Positions 1-6,206 of a stretch of DNA of 20,688 nucleotides are shown here, one piece after another; within the stretch, counting starts at the first letter, position 1; the number at the start of each line of letters is the position of its first letter. The notes under the pieces are model-generated. The model was not told where the DNA came from. It did no database searches and saw only the letters and a program-made list of their open reading frames with translations. The stretch comes from Sulfopaludibacter sp035551455 (GTDB lineage Bacteria > Acidobacteriota > Terriglobia > Bryobacterales > Bryobacteraceae). The stretch spans positions 1 through 20,688 of the forward strand of contig DASZMZ010000120.1 in assembly GCA_035551455.1 (NCBI GenBank), written 5' to 3'. Both the position numbers and the translations under genes were made by a program.

Positions 1-834
1 GTCCTCCCACGATCCGTCATACAGGCGCGCGTCGTACCCGAGGTATCGCGCCACAAAATAGACCACGGTGGCCTGCTGCCCGATGTGGCAATAGGAGACG
101 ACCCGGTCGCCCGTTTTCACGCCGTGCGCCGTGAACAGGTCGGCCAGTTCCGCCGGAGACTTGAAATGGTTCATGGCATCCACCAGCGTCTTGTAACTGA
201 TGTTCGAAGCGCCCGGTATGTGACCTGCCCGCTGCCCGTTCGGAATCTGCGCACCCGTGTAAAAGCCGGGATCGCGCGCGTCCACAATGTCGATGGCCGG
301 TCGATGCAGGTTGGCCTGCATATACGCGCGGTCGGCCACAATGTCGTGCTGCGGACACGGTACGAACTTTGCGGGCTTTACCGCGCGGACCGCCTGCGTC
401 ACCGGCCGATTCTCGCTTTTCCAGGTGACGTAGCCGCCATCCAGCAGACTAGTCCGGGCGCCCATCCCCATGGCGTCCAGAGTCAGGTAGGCGCGCGTGG
501 TCAGACTGAGAGCGTCGTTGCTGACGTAGAGGACGACCCGCGACTGGTTGCTCACGCCCAGCGCGCCGAAGACCGCGGCCAGCCGTTCCATGGGCGGCAA
601 TTCGGTGGTGAGGGAAGTCTCTCCCGCCTTGGTGACGATGTCGGTGTATTTGAGCTCGAGCGCGCCCGGAATGTGTCCGGAATCGTACTCACCCGGGCGT
701 CCCACGGCCAAAATGACCAGATGCGGGTCGTTCATGTGGGCGGCCAGCCAGGTGGTGGAAACCAGCATGGAATCCCGCGTTCCATGGCCGCCGCACGCCA
801 GACCCGCTGCCGCAAGAAAGAAGACCCAGTTCAT
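1..834 (-). CDS. Exported tandem-domain rhodanese (sulfurtransferase), C-terminus cut by window edge
   Basis: Reading the minus strand from ATG at 834 gives 278 open codons that run off the window, so the C-terminus is missing. The start follows an AGAGGG ribosome-binding site and a hydrophobic signal (MNWVFFLAAAGLAC). Cys14 could be a lipid-attachment site, but the lipobox is imperfect. There are two rhodanese domains, roughly residues 25-130 and 150-278. The second has the classic DARDPGFYTG and AGHIPGASNI motifs and an active-site loop CHIGQQAT with the persulfide-forming Cys249. The first domain has YVSNDAL at the loop position and no cysteine, as is usual for the inactive half of tandem rhodaneses. 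Family members move sulfane sulfur from thiosulfate or a similar donor to an acceptor; the substrate here is unknown. The signal sequence places it outside the cytoplasm. It probably has its own promoter in the 90-nt gap upstream. Confidence 0.9.
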   Translation of the reverse strand, partial: MNWVFFLAAAGLACGGHGTRDSMLVSTTWLAAHMNDPHLVILAVGRPGEYDSGHIPGALELKYTDIVTKAGETSLTTELPPMERLAAVFGALGVSNQSRVVLYVSNDALSLTTRAYLTLDAMGMGARTSLLDGGYVTWKSENRPVTQAVRAVKPAKFVPCPQHDIVADRAYMQANLHRPAIDIVDARDPGFYTGAQIPNGQRAGHIPGASNISYKTLVDAMNHFKSPAELADLFTAHGVKTGDRVVSYCHIGQQATVVYFVARYLGYDARLYDGSWED

Positions 835-849
835 TTTCCCTCTTCTCGA

Positions 850-890
850 GACAATCTACAAGAAGCATACGCGCACTCCTGTAGATTGTC
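850..890. promoter_or_regulatory. Perfect 11-bp inverted repeat upstream of the rhodanese gene (candidate operator)
   Basis: GACAATCTACA (850-860) and TGTAGATTGTC (880-890) are exact reverse complements separated by 19 nt. The repeat lies 16 nt upstream of the rhodanese start codon and 35 nt past the stop codon of the preceding gene. No T-run follows on either strand, so an intrinsic terminator is unlikely. Half-sites about two helical turns apart suit a dimeric repressor or activator. The TACA/TGTA cores recall BlaI/MecI-type half-sites, but the spacing does not match that family. An mRNA hairpin is the alternative. Confidence 0.6.
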
Positions 891-914
891 ACGGGGAAGA
901 TCAAAATTTAACAA
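885..914 (-). promoter_or_regulatory. Possible sigma70-type promoter for the rhodanese gene
   Basis: On the minus strand TTGTTA (914-909) is followed after 18 nt by GACAAT (890-885). Each matches four of six consensus bases. The -10 element would lie inside the right arm of the inverted repeat at 850-890, so a protein bound there would block or adjust initiation. The local A+T content is the highest in this gap. This is a by-eye match only. Confidence 0.3.
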
Positions 915-924
915 TTCCGGCGGC

Positions 925-1707
925 CTACTTGCCCGCCGGCACTTCCGCCCCGAACTGAATCGTGGAGTCCACCTTGAAGAGGTGCACACTGGCATCCATC
1001 GGTCGCATCATCAGCAGCACGATGCGGCGACCTTCGGTATGCAGCGCGAAGTGGGTGGCGCTGCCGATTTGCACCGGAAAGTTCCGCGCTCCGAAGGGCG
1101 GAATCTGCACGTGAAAACTCTCCGAGCAGACCGGCGTCAACTCGCCCGTGCCGCCCCGGCCTGGATTCGACACCAGCGATCCCGACGAGTAGCAACCCGT
1201 AGCCGTCACGGCCGCGTCCGATGAGTTGATCAGGGCAATCTCCGCCCCCTCGAAGCCCGCCGCATCGCCCGAGAACCAGGGATTCGCCGTCGCAAACGCC
1301 GGCTCGCGAATGACTGCGCGAAGGCCCGCACTGCCCACCAAACACTCGGCCGTGGCCTGCACCGCCACCGACGCCGACGCGCCTTCGGGCACCGTCTCCC
1401 GCACTTTTACCCAGGCATCGAACGATCCGTCCGCCACAAGCCGTAGCGACGTGTGTGCCAGCGGCGCCAATTCCACCTGCATGGCCGTCTGCCCGCCCAG
1501 CGCTACGAGACCGCCGGTATTGCGGTGACCTTCCACCTCCACCTGCACCACGCGCCGGCTTAAATTAGTGAGATCGATGGCGGAGGTGCACTCGCCGCTA
1601 TACCGCAGTCCGGGCAGCACGCTTTCGATGGTGCGATGCTGGGCCGGCATCGCGGCAGCCAGTATCAGTTCAACCATCGCCAGTGCAAGAAGCGGCGGGC
1701 GTAACAC
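925..1707 (-). CDS. Exported protein of unknown function, beta-rich, 260 aa
   Basis: I do not recognise this protein. From GTG at 1707 it begins with a signal-like stretch (VLRPPLLALAMVELILAAAMPAQ) with likely cleavage after MPA. The mature part is rich in V, T, S and G with short alternating hydrophobic segments, which suggests beta-sandwich folds. It has several cysteines, including a pair in TGCYSS and PVCSES that could form a disulfide outside the cell. The start is uncertain. A GGAGG lies only 1 nt before the GTG, TTG at 1752 would overlap the divergent permease gene, and ATG at 1677 would leave a very short signal. Its stop is 90 nt ahead of the rhodanese gene on the same strand. It is probably an exported protein of the kind common in Acidobacteriota, with no assignable role. 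Confidence 0.7.
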   Translation of the reverse strand: MLRPPLLALAMVELILAAAMPAQHRTIESVLPGLRYSGECTSAIDLTNLSRRVVQVEVEGHRNTGGLVALGGQTAMQVELAPLAHTSLRLVADGSFDAWVKVRETVPEGASASVAVQATAECLVGSAGLRAVIREPAFATANPWFSGDAAGFEGAEIALINSSDAAVTATGCYSSGSLVSNPGRGGTGELTPVCSESFHVQIPPFGARNFPVQIGSATHFALHTEGRRIVLLMMRPMDASVHLFKVDSTIQFGAEVPAGK

Positions 1708-1742
1708 GCCTCCATAGTAACAACCATCTAAACAGTGCCAGT

Positions 1743-4160
1743 ATGGAAGCAAGCATGTTGAGGACGCTTCGCACGCTGCGCCGGTCGCCCGGATTTGCCG
1801 CAGCCACCATTCTCACGCTCGCCCTGGGCGTGGGCGCAAACACCGGCGCATTTTCGGCGCTCAACACTCTGCTGCTCAGGCCGCTGCCCTATCCGCACCC
1901 CGACCGCCTGGTCACGCTCTACGAAACCACGGCCGACCGCAAACCCCGCGACGTGGCCGAAGCCAACCTCTTCGACTGGCGCAAACGATCCGCGCTGTTC
2001 GAACAGATGGCCGCCTTCCGCCCGCGCTCCTTCGGCCTCACGCTCGGCACTCAGGACGCGGTCACTGTGATTCAGACGGGCATGACCACCGCCGGCTTTC
2101 TTCCCGCCATCGGCGTCGCGCCGTCGCTCGGCCGCACATTTACTGAGGACGAAGAGGCGTCCGACAGCCGCGTTATCGTGCTCAGCGATCGTCTCTGGCG
2201 CGCACAGTTTGGCGCCGACCCTGCCACCATCGGCCGCAAGATCTTTCTCAATGAAGAGGCCTTCACGGTGATCGGCGTCATGCCTGCCGGCTTCGAATTT
2301 CCGATGGACCGCGTGCTGCCGCAGGCCTTCATCCCACTCAGCCGCCGCGATTATTGTTGCGTACGCGCCGGGTCGCTGGCCGGAATCGGACGGATCAAAC
2401 CCGCGGTGTCGCAAGCAGCCGCCCGGGCTGAACTCGAGGCCATCGGCGCGCAGCTCGCCGCCGAGTATCCGGCCACCAATGCCGCCCGCAGCGTTGGGCT
2501 GCGTCCTCTTGCCGAAACCATGGCAGCCTCACGCCGCGAACCCCTGTTATTGCTCATGGCCGCCGCCACCCTGCTGCTCCTGATCGCCTGCGCCAACGTC
2601 TCCGGACTGATGGTTGCCCGCGGCTTCGCCCGCAGTCACGAAGCGGCCATCCGCGCCTCTCTCGGCGGCGGCGCGTGGCAGATCGCCCGGCCCTTTTTCG
2701 CCGAAGCAATCGTGCTGGCCGCGGCGGGAGGACTCGGCGGACTCTTCGCCGCCAGGCTGGTGCTCCGCATGGTGCCGCGCTTCATTGCGGGCGCTGCCGA
2801 TGTGGGTCCGCTCAGGCTCGATGCTGCGGCCTTCACCTTCGCCCTGGCGCTCGCCGCCGCGCTCACGCTCATCATGGGCGCTGCGCCACTGCTGGCAGTT
2901 CGCCGCGCCGATTTGAACGGCCTGATGAAGGCCGGGGGCAAAGTCAGCGCCCGCGGTCCGCGCAGTTATGGCCGCGCCACTCTGGTGATGGTGCAGGTGG
3001 CCTTCAGCGCGGTTCTGCTGCTGGGCGCTGGTCTGCTGCTGCGGAGCTTCCTGCACCTGCTGGACACGAGCCCCGGCTTCCAGACCGCCCACGCTCTGCG
3101 CTTCGGCCTCGGCCTGCCTGAAAAGCGGTACGATACCGACCTGAAACTGGTGGACTTCCACCATCGCCTGCTGGATCGGCTGCGTGCTATTCCGGGCGTC
3201 ACGGCGGTTGGCGCGGTGCTGCGATTTCCGCTGCGCGGCGGGGCGGGGGGGACAGGTGGCGCCTTCCAGATCGCCGGCGACAATCTCCCGGTCCCGCAGC
3301 GTCCGCACGCCTGGATCAACGCGGCCACTCCGGGTTACTTCGCGGCCATGGCCATCCCGCTGCTCGCCGGGCGCGACTTCTCCGGGATTGACGATAAGCC
3401 GGGGATCCACCGCGTCGCCATTGTGAATCAGGCTTTCGCGCGCGCCTATCTGCGGCAGCGGCGTCCGCTCGGCACGGTGCTGGAATTGCGGTGGGTCAGC
3501 GACCTCAATCCGCCGGGCTCCACCTGGGAGATCATCGGTGTGGCGGGAGACACGCGCCAGTGGAGTCTCGACCGTCCGGCTGTCCCGGAGATCTTCCTTT
3601 CGATGACGCAGATCGGCTCGGACAGTGCCGGGTATGTGATTCGCGCCAGGGGCGACGATGCGGCTCTCGCCCGCGCCATCGCCGCCGCCGTGGTGGCGCA
3701 GGATTCTCGTCTAGAACGCGTGTCGGTCGTGCCGATGAAGGTCCTGGTGGAGCGCAATCTCGCCAGTCGCACGGCGGCGTTGGAGTTGGTGGGCGGCTTC
3801 GCCGTCCTGGCGCTGCTATTGACGGCGGTGGGCGTCTACGGGATCGTGGCATTCCGCGCCGCCGAACGCTCCCACGAAATGGCGATCCGCATGGCGCTGG
3901 GCGCGTCCGCCGGTCACGTCCGCGGCCTCGTCGTGGGAGATGCGCTGCGCATGTCGATGACCGGAGCAGCGGTCGGCGCCGCCGCCTTCCTGTTCGTCGC
4001 GCCGCTGCTGCAGAGTCAATTGGTGGGAGTCGCCGCCTTCGACCCGGTCAGCATCGCGGTGGTCGTGGGCAGCCTATGCGTGGTCGCGCTCGTTGCCTCC
4101 GCCATCCCTAGTCGGCGCGCCGCCCGCAACTCTCCCATAACCCTGCTCCGAGTCTCGTAG
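1743..4160 (+). CDS. ADOP-family permease 1 (MacB/FtsX-like, duplicated, orphan), 805 aa
   Basis: The protein is a tandem duplication of the MacB/FtsX permease unit. It has TM helix 1 near residues 18-40 (ILTLALGVGANTGAFSALN), a periplasmic MacB-like domain to about 250, and FtsX helices from about 267 (LLLLIACANVSGLMVARG, then AIRASLGG). A second anchor lies near 413-436, then a second periplasmic domain, then FtsX helices from about 679 (LTAVGVYGIVAFRAAERSHEMAIRMALGAS) to the end. Length and architecture match ADOP (TIGR03434), a family expanded in Acidobacteriota. MacB-type relatives use a separate ATPase for mechanotransmission or efflux, but no ATPase gene is present here, and no PadR-type regulator, a frequent ADOP neighbour. 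The substrate is unknown. ATG 1743 was chosen; ATG 1755 has a slightly better upstream GGAAG and is possible, while GTG 1683 would run back into the divergent gene. Confidence 0.9.
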   Translation: MEASMLRTLRTLRRSPGFAAATILTLALGVGANTGAFSALNTLLLRPLPYPHPDRLVTLYETTADRKPRDVAEANLFDWRKRSALFEQMAAFRPRSFGLTLGTQDAVTVIQTGMTTAGFLPAIGVAPSLGRTFTEDEEASDSRVIVLSDRLWRAQFGADPATIGRKIFLNEEAFTVIGVMPAGFEFPMDRVLPQAFIPLSRRDYCCVRAGSLAGIGRIKPAVSQAAARAELEAIGAQLAAEYPATNAARSVGLRPLAETMAASRREPLLLLMAAATLLLLIACANVSGLMVARGFARSHEAAIRASLGGGAWQIARPFFAEAIVLAAAGGLGGLFAARLVLRMVPRFIAGAADVGPLRLDAAAFTFALALAAALTLIMGAAPLLAVRRADLNGLMKAGGKVSARGPRSYGRATLVMVQVAFSAVLLLGAGLLLRSFLHLLDTSPGFQTAHALRFGLGLPEKRYDTDLKLVDFHHRLLDRLRAIPGVTAVGAVLRFPLRGGAGGTGGAFQIAGDNLPVPQRPHAWINAATPGYFAAMAIPLLAGRDFSGIDDKPGIHRVAIVNQAFARAYLRQRRPLGTVLELRWVSDLNPPGSTWEIIGVAGDTRQWSLDRPAVPEIFLSMTQIGSDSAGYVIRARGDDAALARAIAAAVVAQDSRLERVSVVPMKVLVERNLASRTAALELVGGFAVLALLLTAVGVYGIVAFRAAERSHEMAIRMALGASAGHVRGLVVGDALRMSMTGAAVGAAAFLFVAPLLQSQLVGVAAFDPVSIAVVVGSLCVVALVASAIPSRRAARNSPITLLRVS

Positions 4161-4177
4161 GCCCGGTAGTCTTTCTC

Positions 4178-4243
4178 GGGGGGCCGAAAAAGGTGTCAGG
4201 CACATTTATTTAATAAATGTGTCTGGCACATTTTCGGGGCCCC
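4178..4243. repeat. REP-like imperfect palindrome (possible RAYT-type repeat)
   Basis: This is a 66-nt near-palindrome centred on T4211. The inner arms CACATTTATT (4201-4210) and AATAAATGTG (4212-4221) are perfect. They are flanked by GGTGTCAGG (4192-4200) on the left and TCTGGCACA (4222-4230) on the right, then by GGCCGAAAA and TTTTCGGGG. The GGTGTC...GGCACA core resembles short palindromic repeats mobilised by REP-associated tyrosine transposases; that link is from memory and is not shown here. It starts 18 nt after the permease stop codon, so it may also act as a transcription terminator or mRNA stabiliser. No transposase gene is in the window. Confidence 0.65.
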
Positions 4244-4255
4244 TTTTCGGGGCCC
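4231..4255. repeat. Two copies of TTTTCGGGGCCC flanking the palindrome
   Basis: TTTTCGGGGCCC occurs at 4231-4242 and again at 4244-4255, separated by one C. The first copy forms the outer right arm of the palindrome at 4178-4243. The second brings the duplication to within 13 nt of the next start codon. This looks like a local slip or a remnant of a second repeat unit. Confidence 0.55.
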
Positions 4256-4267
4256 TTTGGCGGTCCG

Positions 4268-5080
4268 ATGCGTCTAAGGGGCATGGGTACCCTCAGGATT
4301 CTTCTGCCTCTTTCCATCGCTGCCCTCGCGGCCGCGCAATCTGGCCCCGTCGTCACATCCGCCGCCAGCCCGCAAATCGGAGTCACGTCCGATTCTCTGG
4401 CCAGCGTCTTCGCCTCCAATATTTCCACCCTGACCGAGATCGCCGACGGTCCGCCGTGGCCCACCAGCCTGGGAGATATGACCACCGTTTTCTTCACCGA
4501 TTCCGCCAACAAACAGCAGAACGCACAGATCCTCTTCATCTCGCCCTCGCAGATGAACATCTACCTGCCCGCCGGCTTCGCTCCCGGACCCGGCACCCTT
4601 TCGTTCCCCACCACCGGACTGCCCCCCGGGGTGGGCACCGCCGCCCTGCGTAACGTGCCCGTAACGCTTCAGAAAGTCGCGCCGGCCCTGTTCAGCGCAT
4701 CCGGCACGGGCAGCGGAGTGGCCGCCGCCACCGCGGTGCGCATTACCCTGCCGACCCAAATCCAGAGCCCCGTGCCCGTCTTCACCTGCGAGACCGCCGG
4801 CGCCTGCCAACCCGCCGGAATCGACCCTGGCGTGGACGCACCCGTCTACCTCTCCTTCTACGGCACCGGAATCCGCGGCGCCAGTTCGCTCGCCAACGTC
4901 ACAGTCACCATCGGCAACGTCACCGTTCAGCCGCTCTATGCCGGTCCGCAGCGCCAGACCCCGGGATTGGACCAGGTCAACGTCCAGCTCCCGCTCTCGC
5001 TGCACGGCGCAGGCACGGTCAACGTGACCGTCACCGTGGACGGAGTCATGTCGAACGCCGTTCAGGTGGATATTCTATAA
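4268..5080 (+). CDS. Exported protein consisting of a TIGR03437 (Solibacter C-terminal) domain, 270 aa
   Basis: After a signal peptide (n-region MRLRGMGTLR, hydrophobic ILLPLSIAALAA, likely cleavage at AAA/Q) the whole mature chain matches the domain usually found at the C-terminus of large Solibacter exported proteins. Diagnostic segments are ISPSQMNIYLPAG, VAPALFSASGTGSGVAAA, VYLSFYGTGIRG, VTVTIGNVTVQPLYAGPQ and GLDQVNVQLP. The function of the domain is unknown; its beta-rich, Ig-like character suggests extracellular anchoring or adhesion. Here it stands alone without the usual repeats or catalytic region. ATG 4268 has a GGCGG four nt upstream; ATG 4283 is possible and would shorten the n-region. 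It lies 22 nt ahead of the DUF1326-type gene and may share a transcript with it. Confidence 0.85.
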   Translation: MRLRGMGTLRILLPLSIAALAAAQSGPVVTSAASPQIGVTSDSLASVFASNISTLTEIADGPPWPTSLGDMTTVFFTDSANKQQNAQILFISPSQMNIYLPAGFAPGPGTLSFPTTGLPPGVGTAALRNVPVTLQKVAPALFSASGTGSGVAAATAVRITLPTQIQSPVPVFTCETAGACQPAGIDPGVDAPVYLSFYGTGIRGASSLANVTVTIGNVTVQPLYAGPQRQTPGLDQVNVQLPLSLHGAGTVNVTVTVDGVMSNAVQVDIL

Positions 5081-5102
5081 TCGAGCCAGGGAGAAATCTG
5101 GG

Positions 5103-5786
5103 ATGCTGAAGTCTGTCTGTATTGCCGCTGTACTGTTTTCCACCCTTTCCTTTGCTGCGGGCATTCCGCCCCGCACCATTACCGGCACCTATATTGAAGC
5201 CCGCACCGCCGACATTTTCACCGGCCCCTGCTTCGCCAATGGCGAAGTCGAAATGGCCGGCAAAGAGGCCGTTTTCGGCTGGAAAATCAACTCCGGCAAG
5301 TGGCAGGGCGTCGACCTGCAGGGCCTCTCCGTGGTAGGCGTGGTGCGCGCCGAGCATACCCTCGGCAACGTCTACGAGCCCATCAACGCAATGCGCGCCG
5401 TCCTGATTCTGGACAGCCACGCTACCGCCGAACAGCAAGCGGCGCTGCGCAGCTTCGCCCTCAAAGCCGGCGGCGACCTTTTCAAGAATATCGTCAAAGT
5501 GGACAACGCCCCCATCGAATTCACCGTCCAGGACGACAACATCCACAGCGCCGTCGCCAAACTGAGTGCCGGTTCGCTGGCCGCCATCAAGACCCGCGCC
5601 ATCATGGCCGCCGACCATACCTGCGGCAATGAAGACGCCTTCTATCCGCCGCTCAACGACCTCGATCACGCCATGCCCGCCTATGCTCTGGAAGACGTCT
5701 ACCAGGGCGGGGGACTCGGCGAAACCTGGAAGAACGGCCCCCGCCGCTCCAGCTTCCTCGGCACTTTCCACCTCACCACCGATTAG
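5103..5786 (+). CDS. Exported DUF1326-type protein, 227 aa
   Basis: It has a Sec signal (MLKSVCIAAVLFSTLSFAAG) followed by a domain resembling DUF1326. The recognisable parts are GTYIEART near residue 28, GPC at 41-43, FGWKINSGKWQGVDLQGLSVVGVV at about 58-81, and an AEQQAALRSFAL helix with IEFTVQDD later. The family has no established biochemical role. Many members carry clustered cysteines near the N-terminus; here only Cys43 remains in that position, with another cysteine in HTCGNEDAF. It is likely in one transcription unit with the upstream TIGR03437-domain gene. Two nt after its stop codon the predicted ECF42 promoter begins, so readthrough into the sigma-factor operon is possible. The family call rests on remembered motifs, so it is moderately sure. 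Confidence 0.7.
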   Translation: MLKSVCIAAVLFSTLSFAAGIPPRTITGTYIEARTADIFTGPCFANGEVEMAGKEAVFGWKINSGKWQGVDLQGLSVVGVVRAEHTLGNVYEPINAMRAVLILDSHATAEQQAALRSFALKAGGDLFKNIVKVDNAPIEFTVQDDNIHSAVAKLSAGSLAAIKTRAIMAADHTCGNEDAFYPPLNDLDHAMPAYALEDVYQGGGLGETWKNGPRRSSFLGTFHLTTD

Positions 5787-5788
5787 TC

Positions 5789-5815
5789 TGTCGAATTTCC
5801 CAGGCTCCGTTCGTC
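5789..5815 (+). promoter_or_regulatory. Predicted ECF42-dependent promoter of the DGPF-sigma operon
   Basis: TGTCGA (5789-5794) and CGTC (5812-5815) are separated by 17 nt. As I recall it, the published promoter of ECF42 sigma factors in Streptomyces has TGTCGA at -35 and CG(A/T)C at -10. The match is exact in both boxes with typical ECF spacing, and the downstream operon encodes an ECF42-type sigma factor, so autoregulation is likely. By eye I found TGTCGA at several other places inside genes (for example near 288, 3952, 6161, 15039 and 15681), none followed by CGWC at this spacing. Confidence 0.75.
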
Positions 5816-5819
5816 TATC

Positions 5820-5850
5820 CTGTGAGACGGCCACTGACGGCCGCTCACAG
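5820..5850 (+). promoter_or_regulatory. Hairpin at the predicted mRNA 5' end touching the ribosome-binding site
   Basis: CTGTGAGACGGCC (5820-5832) pairs with GGCCGCTCACAG (5839-5850), leaving one bulged A (5827) and a 6-nt loop. That is 12 base pairs, mostly G-C. With the -10 box at 5812-5815, transcription should begin near 5822, so the mRNA would start with this stem. Its last two bases overlap the AGGAGA ribosome-binding site (5849-5854) of the YCII gene. It could protect the 5' end or damp translation. Confidence 0.65.
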
Positions 5851-5861
5851 GAGACGAATTT

Positions 5862-6206
5862 ATGGAAAACTACCTTCTCTTACTTCACGGCAATGGCCGC
5901 TACAGCACGCTGAGTCCCGAAGAAATGCAGGCTACCTTCGCCCGCTATCGCAATTGGGGCCAGAAGCTCCGCGAGGCCGGACGCATGGCCGGCAGCAATA
6001 AGCTGGAAGACGGCAGCGGTCGTGTACTCAGCGGACAGAACGGCGGACTGCACATCACCGACGGCCCCTACGCCGAAACCAAGGACGTGGTGGGCGGCTA
6101 TTATCTGATCAATGCCGAAAGCTACGAAGAAGCCGTCGAACTGGCCCGCGACTGCCCGCATGTCGACTTCGGCGTGATCGAAATCCGCCGCGTTGAAAAG
6201 ATGTGA
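5862..6206 (+). CDS. YCII/DGPF-domain protein, 114 aa
   Basis: This is a small cytoplasmic protein of the YCII-related fold with the signature DGPYAETKD at residues 67-75 (the DGPF motif) followed by VVGGYYLINAESYEEAVELA. Such proteins have a dimeric ferredoxin-like fold, and their reaction is not established. In genomes they are the standard partners of ECF42 sigma factors, and in Streptomyces they are the main known targets of that sigma factor. Here the gene lies directly after the predicted ECF42 promoter and has a strong AGGAGA ribosome-binding site 7 nt before ATG. Its stop codon overlaps the GTG start of the sigma-factor gene (GTGA), which points to translational coupling. Confidence 0.92.
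   Translation: MENYLLLLHGNGRYSTLSPEEMQATFARYRNWGQKLREAGRMAGSNKLEDGSGRVLSGQNGGLHITDGPYAETKDVVGGYYLINAESYEEAVELARDCPHVDFGVIEIRRVEKM

Noticed and set aside
850..890. Reading the 11-bp inverted repeat as an intrinsic terminator
   Set aside because: The 19-nt loop is long and no T-run follows the stem on either strand.
85..1224. 379-codon plus-strand open frame across the rhodanese and unknown genes
   Set aside because: It spans two minus-strand genes and their gap, with no domain; the minus strand carries a clear rhodanese active site.
1683..1742. N-terminal extension of permease 1 from GTG 1683
   Set aside because: The added 20 residues are polar, overlap the divergent gene, and lack a ribosome-binding site; family members begin close to the first helix.
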